A DNA stretch of 64,000 nt from Hoplostethus atlanticus. Its lineage: Eukaryota > Chordata > Actinopteri > Trachichthyiformes > Trachichthyidae. Under the pieces are notes generated by a model. It saw only the letters and a program-made list of their open reading frames with translations. It searched no databases and was not told the origin of the DNA. The stretch is taken from NCBI GenBank assembly GCA_034670405.1, contig JAXDDX010000212.1, forward strand, positions 560,151 through 624,150. The letters run 5' to 3'. The translations under genes and the position numbers were made by a program. Shown here one piece after another: positions 35,815 to 46,616 of the stretch (the stretch's first letter is position 1; each line of letters opens with the position of its first letter).

Positions 35815-36331
35815 ATAATATTTATCCACATTTAATTGGCTTGTCTGAATATTTGAATAGGATTGCCACCATTCAGTCTGAGTGCTCGTGTGTGTGGGGG
35901 AGTTCTCTGAAGGGAGGCTCACTGTGTTAGATTTTGAAAACACCTGCCCTAAGAGACCTGTCACAATGACATTACCAGAATTTACACTTTCCACGTGTAA
36001 AAATGTAAAATATTGCATACTGCAGTATTTGCAAAATTGTGATGAGCAGAGATGTTTTGCATAAAGAAAAGCATTGTTCATCAACAAATTATGGAAAAAG
36101 AAAAAAATCAGTTGATGAAAAAAGGGATGGCTGAACGTTCTGATAAACACATTTTAGCATTAGTACTCCTGTGTGGATATAGCTGAATATATCATCTAAT
36201 CAATAGATGACACGTGTGTATAGTCTGTTTGTGTAACAGTGTAAATATGGTCATGTTAAATCCCTGCACATGGACAACAGCGCCCTCTGGCGATGAAGTA
36301 GAGTTGAATTTTATAGATGTACCGACAGAAT

Positions 36332-37071
36332 TCTGGGTAATCCACAGCAGAACTGTACTGGAATGGTCCCTGATAAATCAGTCAAAAAGTAAAGATAAAT
36401 CACTTATATGTCATGTTCCTTTTAGTAAATTGTTAGAGTATATTTTTTTGTAATGTCCATAAAAAGTTTGGGGTCAAATGACGTCATTATGTTTTTATAA
36501 CCAAACGTCTAAATCTTTGTGAACATGTGGGTTTAAGCTAGCTAACTCAGTAGTGATGTGCTTTCTTTTAGGAGGGATGATGTTTCTATGAAAAGACCTC
36601 ACCATTCTAATATTTGTTGTACTCATTGATGCAGGTAAACCAATGTTTTGATATAGTCCTACCCAAGAATACATTTGAACTACTCTGGTTCTTCATGTAG
36701 TTTCAGTTTCATCCAGCAGAGTGCAGCAAAGTACTGTTTTCTTTTGGCACTTATGTTATGCCATGATTTTGGTTTATTTCATGTGGAGAAAGAAAAGGAT
36801 GAGTAGGTAGGTTAGTAGGATGAGGTAATAGTTTTTTTGTTTCAAGAGATTTAATTGAGGTTTGTAACATGTATTTTATTTCCATAAAACAAACTGTAAA
36901 TGTTAAAATTCACTGTACGATCACAGTAAGCTAGTAAACTAGTCCAGTAGGATATATTCTGGCCATGTTCTGAGTAATCCTCAGCAGAGCTGTACTGGAA
37001 TGCTGTGGGAGGGCTGATGTTTCTATGAAAAGACCCGACCATTCTAATATTTGTTGTACTCATTGATGCAG
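36332..37071 (+). repeat. Duplicated segment, one copy interrupted
   Basis: Copy 2 (36968-37071) is contiguous: gtaatcctcagcagagctgt ... gatgtttctatgaaaagacc ... tgttgtactcattgatgcag. In copy 1 the two halves lie at 36332-36365 and 36571-36634, separated by about 205 bp. Confidence 0.75.
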
Positions 37072-37429
37072 ACGCAGGCAACATTAAAAGAGACTACTTC
37101 TCATGCACCCTAGCCCTAGATCTGAGTGTTTACTTGGGCAGGGATGGGTACCATAGGTCACATTTGGGGCTTGTATGTTGTATGTGTTGGTAAGCCTTTA
37201 TAAAGCGGAACATCGCCCTGACCTGCCTCTGGAATACGTTCAATTCCCTCGCGTTCCCCATCTCGTTCAGTGACTCTGTCTAAGTTGATTTGCTTTGTGT
37301 ATATTTCTGCAAGGACATAAAAGGATATGCGTTGATCCTTCTTCCTTACCCCGACTGCATCCCCTTTCCCCACTTCCCCGATGACTCACCCCTGGAGAAT
37401 TAGGGGGCCGAGGAGTGCCCCTACCACCC

Positions 37430-38140
37430 CTCCGCCTCTTAAAAAGCGGGGGGCTGGAGGGGATGGAAAAATCCATCCCTCGCCCCCTCTTTCCCTTTTT
37501 TTATTTCTTTCATTTATTTTACCTATTTTATTATTTGGATTTTTTTAAATTCTTTTATTCCTCTATTTTCCCTTCCCTTCCCTTTTTTTGGGGCATACAA
37601 CACTTCCACGCACAGGACCCCCCACGCTGACTCCATGTGTGCCCAGTTTACTGAGGGCTCTGTGCGCTTTGTGTGAAGTTCCATGATGACTCCGCCGCAC
37701 GGACAGTTGCCTGCGTGGTTAACGGGGAGCCAAAGGCACAGCACTGGCTGGCGCCTGTTATTTCCTTCACCCTCCTCTCCAATTGGTAGCCACTCTCCTA
37801 CCCCCCTGCTCCCTACTCCTCAGTCCCCCCTTTTTCGATAGTTTTCCCATTCCTCCCTTAATTCTGTCTTTGTATCAATTTATTTATTTATTTATTTGTT
37901 TGCTTAATAATATATTCATTCATTTATTTATTTATTTCTTTATTCCTTCCCCTATTGCTTCATTTATTTGTCCCTTCCTGCCCTCCTTTATTCCTCACCC
38001 TCCATTCACCCCTACCACCATGCCCCTATATTTTTCCCTCGCCCTTGCCCCTCTTCCCCCTAATCTCCTCTTCTTTCTTTTTCCGTTTCCCCTTGTCACT
38101 ATTTTTCTCTTTCCCTTTTTCCACTGTTTTCAGAACACCT
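37430..38140 (+). repeat. Polypyrimidine-biased tract of about 700 bp
   Basis: The plus strand is dominated by C and T with TTTA/TTTC runs, for example 37869-37940. Strand asymmetry is marked over the whole stretch. Open frames here are low-complexity artefacts. Confidence 0.75.
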
Positions 38141-38776
38141 CTTCAGTAGTGTGCCTCAGGATCCTTGGGTGTTTCAGCCTTTTCAACACTAGACACCCTC
38201 ACCCTCACAAGATGGCCAGCTGTAGGTTGATCAGACCTCAGCTTGTGTTCTGTCACCAATTCACCTAGCCTTCACACTCACTTCATTCCCTAGCCAGCCA
38301 AAACAGTGGTGTGCAGGGAGCAGGGATTGGGAATAGCTCCAAGGAGGAGTGTGCCAGGGACCTGAAATTCGGTGTGGGGGCGTCTCAGGGGCCCATCTCG
38401 GCTCACCCGAAATTTGGTGAGGCTGGGCCCTTCGGTTCCGGAGATCCAGCAAGCGGGCCCTGCTGGCAATGGAAGTGGGTGGGCCCTAGCCCTTGGGGAA
38501 CCTACTCAAGCTGAGATCTTCACCCCGGGTGGTGAAATTCCCAGTTTGAGTGTTTGTGTATGAAAAAAAATCCTTTCTGTAGAATGTGTTCCAGGTGATA
38601 GAGGAGTGCGTTTTTGGGTAGGAGGTCCATAAAATTCGGAACCGAACTGCACTTGGGACGGGTAACGTGGGGAGTTTCAGCACCAGTGGTGATGGTGTTC
38701 CAGAATGGTTTGGGGGGGCGTTTCCCCGCATGAAATTCGGTGTGTGGGCACCACAGGGGCCCCTCTACCTGCACCA

Positions 38777-41336
38777 TGCACAGATGGCGCGGCCGTGTCT
38801 AGACGCCGTCGTGGTAGCTCCGCGGAGATTGTGCGTTTTTTTAGTTTTTGTGTTTGTTTTTAATATCTTTTTTTGCACAAACACATCGGCACTAACATCA
38901 TACGAACGCAGCACACTTTTGGACATAAACTTTTGCGCAAAACAAAGATTTTTGTCCACTTTTTCCTTCGACCCAGTGTGGCCGGCAGAGATAGTACGAG
39001 CGAGCCACAACAACAACAGTGGAGACGCATCTATGGGGAGACGAAGGAGAAAACATCGGGGAATTCGGAACAGACTGAGAGTTCAAGCCCACCGTCCACC
39101 TCTGCCCAGCATCCTTCTTGCTAACGTCCAGTCTCTGGAAAATAAGTTGGATGATGTTAGGGCGAGGATTAGATTCCAACGGGACATGAGGGATTGTAAC
39201 ATCTTTTGTCTGACGGAAACATGGCTGACCCCGCTGGTGCCGGATCGAGTCATATGCCCAACCGAGCCCTTCTCTGTTTTCTGTGCGGATAGAACGGAAG
39301 AGTCTGGCAAATCTAAGGGTGGAGGGGTTTGCTTCATGACCAACAACAAGTGATGCAACCCCAAGGACATTAAGACTCTTTCTCGTTCCTGCTCGTCGAA
39401 CCTGGAACATCTGACGATCTCATGCCGTCCATTCTACCTTCCCCGGGAGTTCAGCTCGGTCATCACCACAGCCATCTACATACCACCACAAGCGGACACC
39501 GACGTAGCACTATCGGACCTACAGGATGTGTTATGTCGGCATCAGAACAAGCATCCCGACGCGGCTATGGTGGTGGCTGGGGACTTTAATAGGGCGAACC
39601 TAAAGAAAGTCATGCCGAACTTTCACCAGCACATTACGTGTGCTACCAGAGGGGAAAGAACGTTGGACCACTGCTATACGCCGTTCAAGAGAGGCTACAA
39701 GGCTGTCTATCTCCCTCTGTTCGGCAAATCAGACCATGCCGCCATTTTCCTGCTACCGGAGTATAAACAAAGGATAGCACGGGAAGCGGTAGTGACGAGG
39801 GACGTAAAGCGGTGGTCTGACCAATCAGAGGCTGAGCTACAGGACGCTCTGTGTGACGTCGACTGGGACATGTTCCAATCCAGTTCCAGGGATGTCAGCG
39901 AGTTTACGGAAGTAGTAACGAGCTTCATAGCAACGCTAGCGGACACCATCGTCCCCACGGTAAAAGTTAGGTCCTTTCCTAACCAAAAACCGTGGGTTGA
40001 TAGATCCATCTGCGACGCTTTGAACGCCCGCACTGCTGCCTATAACTCCGGTCTTGTATCCGGCAACATGGACGAGCACAAGGCAGCGTCCTATGGACTG
40101 AGAAGGGCTGTGAAGGAGGCCAAGAGGAGGTACAGAGACAGAGTGGAGTCGCAGATGGAGTAGCGCGACACCAGACGCCTATGGCAGGGGCTACGGACTA
40201 TAACAGACTACCAGGGCAGACCCCCCGCAATTGTGAGTGCCGACGCATCCCTAGCGGACAACCTGAACTCATTTTATGCACGGTTTGAGGCTAGCAACAA
40301 CAGCGCTAGCTCGCCGGCTAACAACAACACTGTTAGCATAGCCGAAGTGAGTTCTACCGCTGGGGATGAACACACACTCTCGGTGACCGAGCACAGTGTG
40401 AGGAGGGCTCTGACGAGGGTGAACACTGCTGGTCCAGATGGCATATCTGGGCGAGTACTGAAGACCTGTGCTAATCAGCTAGCTCCAGTGTTCACCACTA
40501 TATTCAACATCTCCCTGGCTGAGTCTGTGGTCCCCGCCTGGTTCAAGAGATCCACTATTGTCCCTGTGCCCAAGAATGCTTCTCCAGCATGCTTGAATGA
40601 TTATCGACCGGTGGCCCTCACCTCGGTGGTCATGAAATGCTTCGAGAGGCTGATTAAGGACTACATCTGGATCCTGGACTTCCTGACCGCCAGGCCCCAG
40701 GTGGTCAGGGTGGGCAGACACACCTCCAACCCCCTCACCCTGAACACAGGATCCCCCCAGGGTTGCGTCCTCAGCCCCCTACTGTACTCCCTGTACACAC
40801 ATGACTGTGTGGCCAGGTTCAGCTCCAACTCCATCATTAAGTTTGTGGATGACACAGTGGTGGTGGGCCTGATCTCCAACAATGACGAGAAGGCCTACCT
40901 GGAGGAAGTTGCTGATCTGTCACTCTGGTGCCAGGACAACAGCCTCCTCTTGAATGTCACCAAAACTAAGGGGCTGATTGTGGACTTTAGGAGGACACAA
41001 CAACAGAGGACGTACTCACCACTGGGGATTAATGGGACTACTGTGGAGAGGGTGAGCAGGTATAAATACCTGGGAGTCCACATCACTGAAGATCTGACAT
41101 GGACAACACACACTGACACTCTGGTGAGAAAGGCGAGGCAGCGCCTTTACCACCTCAGGCAGCTGAGGAAATTCAAAGTCTCCCGGAGGATCCTTCAGTC
41201 CTTCTACTCTGGAGCTGTAGAGAGCATCCTGACAGGAAGCATCACTGCCTGGTTTGGCAACAGCTCCGCTCAGGACAGGAAGGCTCTGCAGAGAGTAGTG
41301 CGTTCGGCCGAACTCGTGAAAACCCGACATTATTAA
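38777..41336 (+). mobile_element. Rex1/CR1-type LINE, 3'-truncated and decayed
   Basis: The 5' part begins at about 38777 with gatggcgcggccgtgt and a T-rich leader. The coding region gives an APE-type endonuclease (LPSILLANVQSLENKLDDVR, CLTETWLTP, GDFNRANLKK, GKSDHAAIFLLP) and a reverse transcriptase (NTAGPDGISGRVLKTCANQL, NDYRPVALTSV, LNTGSPQGCVLSPLLYSLYT, FVDDTVVVG). Two in-frame stops interrupt it near 39352 and 40160, of the TGG-to-TGA and CAG-to-TAG kind. About 60 codons are missing in frame near 40663, between DYI and WILDFL. This removes RT motif A with its first catalytic aspartate (usually a YSSAFNTI-like block). The 3' end stops at RSAEL (about 41320) instead of continuing to the 3'UTR. 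It is a dead copy. The group name is from motif memory. Confidence 0.82.
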
Positions 41337-41625
41337 ATGAAATTAAATTCCCTGACGCGTGATTGGTTCGCCATTGCCAGGGGGCATGTCCCAGGGTTAG
41401 GGTTAGGTGAGATTGGTAGGCTGTCCCATGGATCCCCCCGCTTTGGCCGACGCCTCAGCAGTTATGGGTCACCACCGGCAAGGCACGGGCCATCGACCCG
41501 CCCCGAAACTACCCCGTCTATACTAAGAATAAATAGAGAACATGGATTCTGTTTTTCTTCTTTTGTAGCTTCCGTAGTTGTCTCATCGATGTTGGTCCCG
41601 AGGCAAGCCATCAGACCGTAGTTGC
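41337..41625. repeat. Module X copy 1, with TTAGGG-like repeats
   Basis: 41391-41520 contains gggttagggttagg and then a block beginning ggctgtcccatgg, followed by ctttggccgacgcctcag and ccggcaaggcacgggccatc. A second copy at about 54029-54155 is about 80% identical. It lies between the dead LINE and the 3' end of the L2. Element class unknown. Confidence 0.6.
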
Positions 41626-42346
41626 TCAACTAAAATCAAATCAAATCACATTTATTTGTATAGCCCTTAATCACCGTTACAGTCTCTAAGGGCTTCACAG
41701 TGCCCAACATGTGAAAATAATAAATGGTTAGTACACGACATCCCCCAGCCTTAGACCCTCACAGAGAACAAGGAAAAACTCCCACAAACCCTCACTGGGA
41801 AAATTGGGAGAAACCTTGGGAGGGGCTACTCAGAGAGGGATCCCCCTACCAGGACGGTTGGGCATGCAATAGATGCCGAGTTTGGGCAAGCAGCGTATAC
41901 ACAATATATGAAAGTTTATTTTGGTGGGACATCCAGATCTGATGGGGTGGCATCACAGCAACGGCAACTCAGTCAGCGTCATCATAGGACTAGGGGACCA
42001 TGCAGGCGCCAACACTGCCCAGATAGGAGAACGCAACGTCCGCTCAGTCAGCATCGTCCTAGGAGGGGGGGCCACGCAGACGCCAACTCTGCCGGGCTGC
42101 GGCCTGGAACAGATAGGAGACTCACCCACACACACCCAGACACACACTCTCACTCACACAGACAAACATGACCAGCGTCAGTGGACAGGAGCAGGTAGAC
42201 CAGGAGAATAGGACATGTAGGCAGGATGCTAGTATCCATCGGCAGGACCCTGATCTAGGATGAGCTAACTGGTCTAGCCTTACTCTGAGAAGAGACTGAG
42301 CCACTCCCTCAAGGCTGGTCAAATGACAGAGAGAATAAATGGGTTT

Positions 42347-45300
42347 TTAGCCTTGACTTAAAGACTTCGATAGAGCCTGCCTCTCTGATTGAGGCAGGCA
42401 GACTGTTCCATAGATAGGGAGCCCGGTAAGAAAAGGCTCTGTTACCTGCAGTTTTCTTTTTGACTGTTTATAAGGTTTAATCAAATCGGATAAATAGGAC
42501 GGTGCCATCCCATGTAATGATTTATATGTAAGTAAAAGCACCTTAAAGTCACACCTGGCCTGAATTGGTAGCCAGTGTAATGAGGACAGGATGGGAGTTA
42601 TATGGTCGAATTTCCTAGTTTTGGTCAGGATTCTGGCAGCAGCATTCTGGACCAGTTGTAGTTTTTTAGTGCGCCCAGTAGGTAAGCCCGAGAAAAGGAC
42701 ATTGCAATAATCGATTCTGGATGATACAAAGGCATGTACTAAAATTTCTGCGTCTGCCTCTGTTAGCATAGGTCGAATTTTGGCAATATTGCGAAGATGA
42801 TAAAACGCTGATTTAGTGATCTCCTTAATGTGCAACTCGAATGAGAGGGTAGGGTCGAATTTTACCCCAAGGTTTTTAACGTATGGGCTCTGGGAGATTA
42901 CACAACTATCAAAGTTAAGAGTACTATTCTCAAATAAGTGTCTATGTCTAGCCGGTCCCACAATCAGCATCTCAGTTTTGCTGCCATTAAGGAGTAGGAA
43001 GTTTAGGGACATCCAATATTTGACCTCTGATAGGCAGGCCTCTAGTTTTTGGAATCGGGTGTCATCGGTTGGTTTGACTGGTATGTAAATTTGGGTGTCA
43101 TCGGCGTAGCAATGGAAGTTAATGCCAAATTTGCGAATGATGCCACCAAGTGGTAGCATATAGATAGAGAATAGCAGTGGTCCTAGGACAGAGCCTTGTG
43201 GGACACCAAAGTCCATATTGCAACACTCTGAGGTCATGTTGTTGTAAAAGACGTGGTGTGATCTATCAAGTAGGTAAGACCTAAACCAAGAAAGGACTGA
43301 TCCCCGGATACCAATATAATGTTCAAGACAGTTCAAGAGTATCGCATGATCAATTGTGTCGAAGGCTGCACTCAGGTCAAGTAGCAATAGTGCTGAGGTT
43401 GAATTGGAGTCAATAGCTAACAAAAGATCATTTACCACTCTCGTGAGTGCAGTTTCGGTCGAGTGAAGGGATCTAAAGCCAGATTGGAAGGGATCAAGCA
43501 GGTTATTTTTTGACAAAAAATCTGTAAGTTGACTGGCTACTGTTCGTTCAAGTAATTTGGAGAGGAACGGCAAATTTGAGATTGGTCTATAGTTCTGAAG
43601 TACTTCGGGGTCAAGGTTCGGTTTTTTCAGTAGTGGCTTGATCACGGCCGTTTTAAAGGCGGAGGGCACCGTGCCAGTGGAGAGCGACTGATTGATCATA
43701 TAGAGAATGGAGGGTCCTAAGATAGGGAATACTTCTTTAAGCAGTTTAGCAGGTAAAGGGTCAAGCATGCAGGTCGTGGGTTTTGAAGACAGAGTTAGCT
43801 TGGTGAGAGAGTCTAAGGAAACTAAATCAAACTGTGAGAAAAGACATTCAGCCCGGGGAACACCAAGTGGACTTTTCAGGGGTGAGACGGCACCGCCAGT
43901 AGAGAGTGTACTGGTGATCTCATCTCTAATCAGCGTGATTTTCTGACTAAAAAAGGACATGAAATCATTCGGAGAAAACAGAAAGCTATCAGAGGGGGAG
44001 GGATTCCGTGTTAGCTTAGCAACAGTGTCGAATAGAAACTTTGGGTTGTTTTTATTTGCACTGATTAACCTAGAGAAGTGTGCAGTTTTGGCTGACGAGA
44101 GTGCACATTTATAATTTAGCAAGCTATCATTCCAGGCAAGCCGGAAGACTTCGAGTTTGGTCAATCGCCATTTACGTTCTAGTTTTCTACAGGCTTGTTT
44201 AAGTGCACGAGTGTCGTGGGTAAACCACGGTGCAAACTTCCTAGCGTGGTGTTTTCTAGTGACTAACGGGGCGATTGAGTCAAGCGCGTTGGTAAGGCTA
44301 GCGTTTAGTTCGTTGGCAAAATTGTCGAGTGAGCCAACATGACCGGAGAGTAGTGCGAGAAAGCTGGGCAGTTTTTCAGATAGTAACGAGGCCGTAGTGG
44401 CATTAATACGACGGCTAATATAAGTATCTTCACATTTTTGGCGTGGGAAGATCAATTTGATTTCAAATTTAATGAGATAGTGATCAGATAGGGCGGGCAC
44501 ATAAGAGGAGACCACTAAAGCAGAAACAGGAATGCCACGGGTCAGAACCAGGTCAAGGGTGTTGCCGCCATGGTGGGTTGGTTCATTAACAAATTGAGTG
44601 AGGCCGCAAGTATCAATAAGATCTAGGAAGGCCTTACTGAGAGGATCGGTGGAATTATTCAGGTGAATGTTAAAATCACCGATAATGAGAATATTATCAG
44701 CTCGGGTCACTAAGTCCGAAATGAAATTGGAGAACTCTTCTAAGAAGAGCGAATAGGGCCCAGGTGGGCGGTAAAGTACTGCTAAGTAGAATGATGGGAG
44801 ATTCGTAGCTGTAGGGCGCAGAATCAGGACTTCGAAGGATGTAAATTTGTTGTTAGTGTTGGGAGTAAGACTAAGGATAGGGTTAAATATCAGGGCAACA
44901 CCTCCTCCTTTTTTCGTCTCCCGGGCAACCTGAGAACTAAGAAAGTTTGGGGGAGAAGCTTCAATTAGAGGCAGAAACTCATTTGGCTTTAGCCAGGTTT
45001 CACAGAGACCCATCATGTCTAGATTATGTTCAGTAATCAAATCATTGATCAGTAACGCTTTTGTTGACAATGATCTTATATTGATGAAGCCCACAGTGAG
45101 GCGTTCAATACTGCTAGAGTTTTTATCAATGTTAATGGCAGTATGCGTGGGTCGAATTTCAATTAAGTTGCTGTAATTTACTCTGGGTCGGTAGGAAATT
45201 TGACGGGCGCGGTGGGAGAAAGATACAGTCTTAATTGGAAGGACTATACTGTAATTTTCAAATCGAGAGGTGCCGCTGCCAGAGGATAAAGTAAAAGCAG

Positions 45301-45433
45301 ACTGGTAAAACTCGGTAGATATGGGGGAAAAATGGCGAGGGGGGGGCACAGTCTCAGTCTGTTCTGCTGTAAGCTCTAACCTGGCAGACTCCACACCCTT
45401 TCTAGGCCTAGCAGGTTCTCTAATCACCTGCAT
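42347..45433 (-). CDS. L2 ORF2: APE endonuclease and reverse transcriptase
   Basis: 1028 codons from the first in-frame ATG. The endonuclease (about residues 110-340) has GFINIRSLS, CETWLKPNEF, GDFNIHLN and the SDH motif (PALSDHYLIKF). The RT (about 560-830) has LLDLSAAFDTIDHAILLNCL (motif A Asp), GVPQGSVLGPLLFSIYM (motif B) and FHCYADDTQIY (YADD). The ORF cuts and copies its own RNA into new sites by target-primed reverse transcription. The last 40-odd residues are out of register. After KQSKRKLQV the conserved L2 ending (AFSYRAPYLWNSLPASIREA, FKSRLKTHLF) is found in another frame, so there is a one-base slip in the A-rich run at about 42452-42461. Otherwise the frame is uninterrupted. It lies in the same frame as ORF1, one stop codon downstream. 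Confidence 0.92.
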   Translation of the reverse strand: MQVIREPARPRKGVESARLELTAEQTETVPPPRHFSPISTEFYQSAFTLSSGSGTSRFENYSIVLPIKTVSFSHRARQISYRPRVNYSNLIEIRPTHTAINIDKNSSSIERLTVGFINIRSLSTKALLINDLITEHNLDMMGLCETWLKPNEFLPLIEASPPNFLSSQVARETKKGGGVALIFNPILSLTPNTNNKFTSFEVLILRPTATNLPSFYLAVLYRPPGPYSLFLEEFSNFISDLVTRADNILIIGDFNIHLNNSTDPLSKAFLDLIDTCGLTQFVNEPTHHGGNTLDLVLTRGIPVSALVVSSYVPALSDHYLIKFEIKLIFPRQKCEDTYISRRINATTASLLSEKLPSFLALLSGHVGSLDNFANELNASLTNALDSIAPLVTRKHHARKFAPWFTHDTRALKQACRKLERKWRLTKLEVFRLAWNDSLLNYKCALSSAKTAHFSRLISANKNNPKFLFDTVAKLTRNPSPSDSFLFSPNDFMSFFSQKITLIRDEITSTLSTGGAVSPLKSPLGVPRAECLFSQFDLVSLDSLTKLTLSSKPTTCMLDPLPAKLLKEVFPILGPSILYMINQSLSTGTVPSAFKTAVIKPLLKKPNLDPEVLQNYRPISNLPFLSKLLERTVASQLTDFLSKNNLLDPFQSGFRSLHSTETALTRVVNDLLLAIDSNSTSALLLLDLSAAFDTIDHAILLNCLEHYIGIRGSVLSWFRSYLLDRSHHVFYNNMTSECCNMDFGVPQGSVLGPLLFSIYMLPLGGIIRKFGINFHCYADDTQIYIPVKPTDDTRFQKLEACLSEVKYWMSLNFLLLNGSKTEMLIVGPARHRHLFENSTLNFDSCVISQSPYVKNLGVKFDPTLSFELHIKEITKSAFYHLRNIAKIRPMLTEADAEILVHAFVSSRIDYCNVLFSGLPTGRTKKLQLVQNAAARILTKTRKFDHITPILSSLHWLPIQARCDFKVLLLTYKSLHGMAPSYLSDLIKPYKQSKRKLQVTEPFLTGLPIYGTVCLPQSERQALSKSLSQG

Positions 45434-45457
45434 CCCGGTGAGCTCTACGGACAGATG

Positions 45458-46366
45458 TCAGCTTTCCCTTAAACATCTATCTATGTTGCTAGATAATAAA
45501 GCAGCGCCTACCCCATTAGGGTGGAGGCCGTCAGCTTTCAGCAAGCCGGGTTTGCCCCAGAAGGAGGGCCAGTTATCTAAGAAGACTAATCCCTTTTCTT
45601 CACAGTACTTCACCAGCCAGAGGTTGAGGGAGACTAATCTGCTATAACTCTCATCATTGCCCCTCGCGAAAGGTAAGGGGCCAGAGACAATTAATCGATG
45701 CCGACACATCTTCCTAGCGAGGTCACATGTCCTGGCTATGTTGAGCTTGGTGACCTCCGATTGCCTCATCCCAATGTCATTGGCGCCGACATGTACTATG
45801 ATGTTGCTATACTCACTGGGTGGACCGTTTGCCTCTTTCTTACCCTTGTGTCTGAACCTATTGTTCGCCAGCACCCTTAAGTTAGCCTCAATGTCGGTAG
45901 CTCTGGCCCCAGGTAAACAGAAAACCTCGGCCGGCGACTCAAGCCTAACATTACGGGTGATGGAATCGCCGATAACTAGGGTGCGAGACAGTCGGCGGGT
46001 CCGGGGAGCAGGGGAGACGCGCCGACCACGGGGACTAGCAAGAACAGTGAAACGATTAGCCATCGGTGGCACCGGTGGCGAATCGGGCCGCACAAGTGGT
46101 GGCTGGAACCGGCGGGCTCTCCGACGTCCGGAGACCGGGACAAACTCGTCACCCACTGCCGATGGAGCTACACTATCTTCGCTAACGCTCGGGCTACTGC
46201 TAGTGCTCGTGAGCCGGCTAGATGGCCACGTATCTAGGCTGTCTGGGGTGCCCGTCTCGTCTAAGGTAATCGGCCTATCCGCTTCTAACTGACGGACACG
46301 TCTCTCTAACAGAGACAACCTCTCTAAAACGAGCACACAAGAGGGGCACGGAGAACAAGAAGCCAT
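45458..46366 (-). CDS. L2 ORF1: SGNH-type esterase with N-terminal coiled coil
   Basis: About 302 residues from MASCSPCPSCVLVLERLSLL. The open frame extends upstream to 46504, but this ATG precedes the expected CPxC and Leu-rich coiled-coil start (LERRVRQLEADRP). A Ser/Pro-rich linker follows. The esterase domain has block I LVIGDSITRN, block III VHVGANDIG and block V DGLHPNGVG, giving the Ser-Gly-Asn-His set. ORF1 esterases are known from CR1/L2 LINEs, where they act as RNA- or lipid-associated accessory proteins of uncertain role. The TGA stop (45460-45458) is followed in the same frame by nine codons and the ORF2 ATG. Confidence 0.9.
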   Translation of the reverse strand: MASCSPCPSCVLVLERLSLLERRVRQLEADRPITLDETGTPDSLDTWPSSRLTSTSSSPSVSEDSVAPSAVGDEFVPVSGRRRARRFQPPLVRPDSPPVPPMANRFTVLASPRGRRVSPAPRTRRLSRTLVIGDSITRNVRLESPAEVFCLPGARATDIEANLRVLANNRFRHKGKKEANGPPSEYSNIIVHVGANDIGMRQSEVTKLNIARTCDLARKMCRHRLIVSGPLPFARGNDESYSRLVSLNLWLVKYCEEKGLVFLDNWPSFWGKPGLLKADGLHPNGVGAALLSSNIDRCLRES

Positions 46367-46616
46367 GCTTACCCTTGCCGGTATGGTTGGGAGACTAGGT
46401 CGGGTTGTATGGGGGAGCCGGCAGCTGAGATCGAAAAATACGCTGGTGGAAAAATTGACACGGTCGGATGCAAAAAAACCAAAACAAAGACAAAACAAAG
46501 ACAAAACAAATAAAGTAAACCGAATCTGTAGTTGTCTGGTAGGATTCGGTGATCTAAAGTTTTAGATGGAGCGAAGTTTAGCGGAGCTGTTTGCAAAACA
46601 CCGGGCGGCGAGAACG

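Larger units (their letters stand above)
35815..38776. other. Unclassified repeat-rich stretch
   Basis: No gene. It contains an internally duplicated segment (36332-36634 versus 36968-37071), a strongly pyrimidine-rich plus strand (about 37430-38140) with TTTA runs, an inverted repeat around ggaggggatgga/tccatccct (about 37455-37480), and two copies of tgaaattcggtgtg followed by a caggggccc block (38363-38398 and 38731-38766). These suggest unidentified elements. Confidence 0.5.
41627..46610 (-). mobile_element. Nearly complete L2 LINE
   Basis: The minus-strand order is: 5'UTR from about 46610, ORF1 (46366-45458), ORF2 (45433-42347 and a short shifted C-terminus), 3'UTR, then a gtgattaagggctatacaaa block and the (TTTGA)n tail at about 41627-41640. 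This organisation and the tail belong to fish L2 elements. The two long frames and intact catalytic motifs indicate a young insertion. Exact 5' end and target duplication were not determined. Confidence 0.92.
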
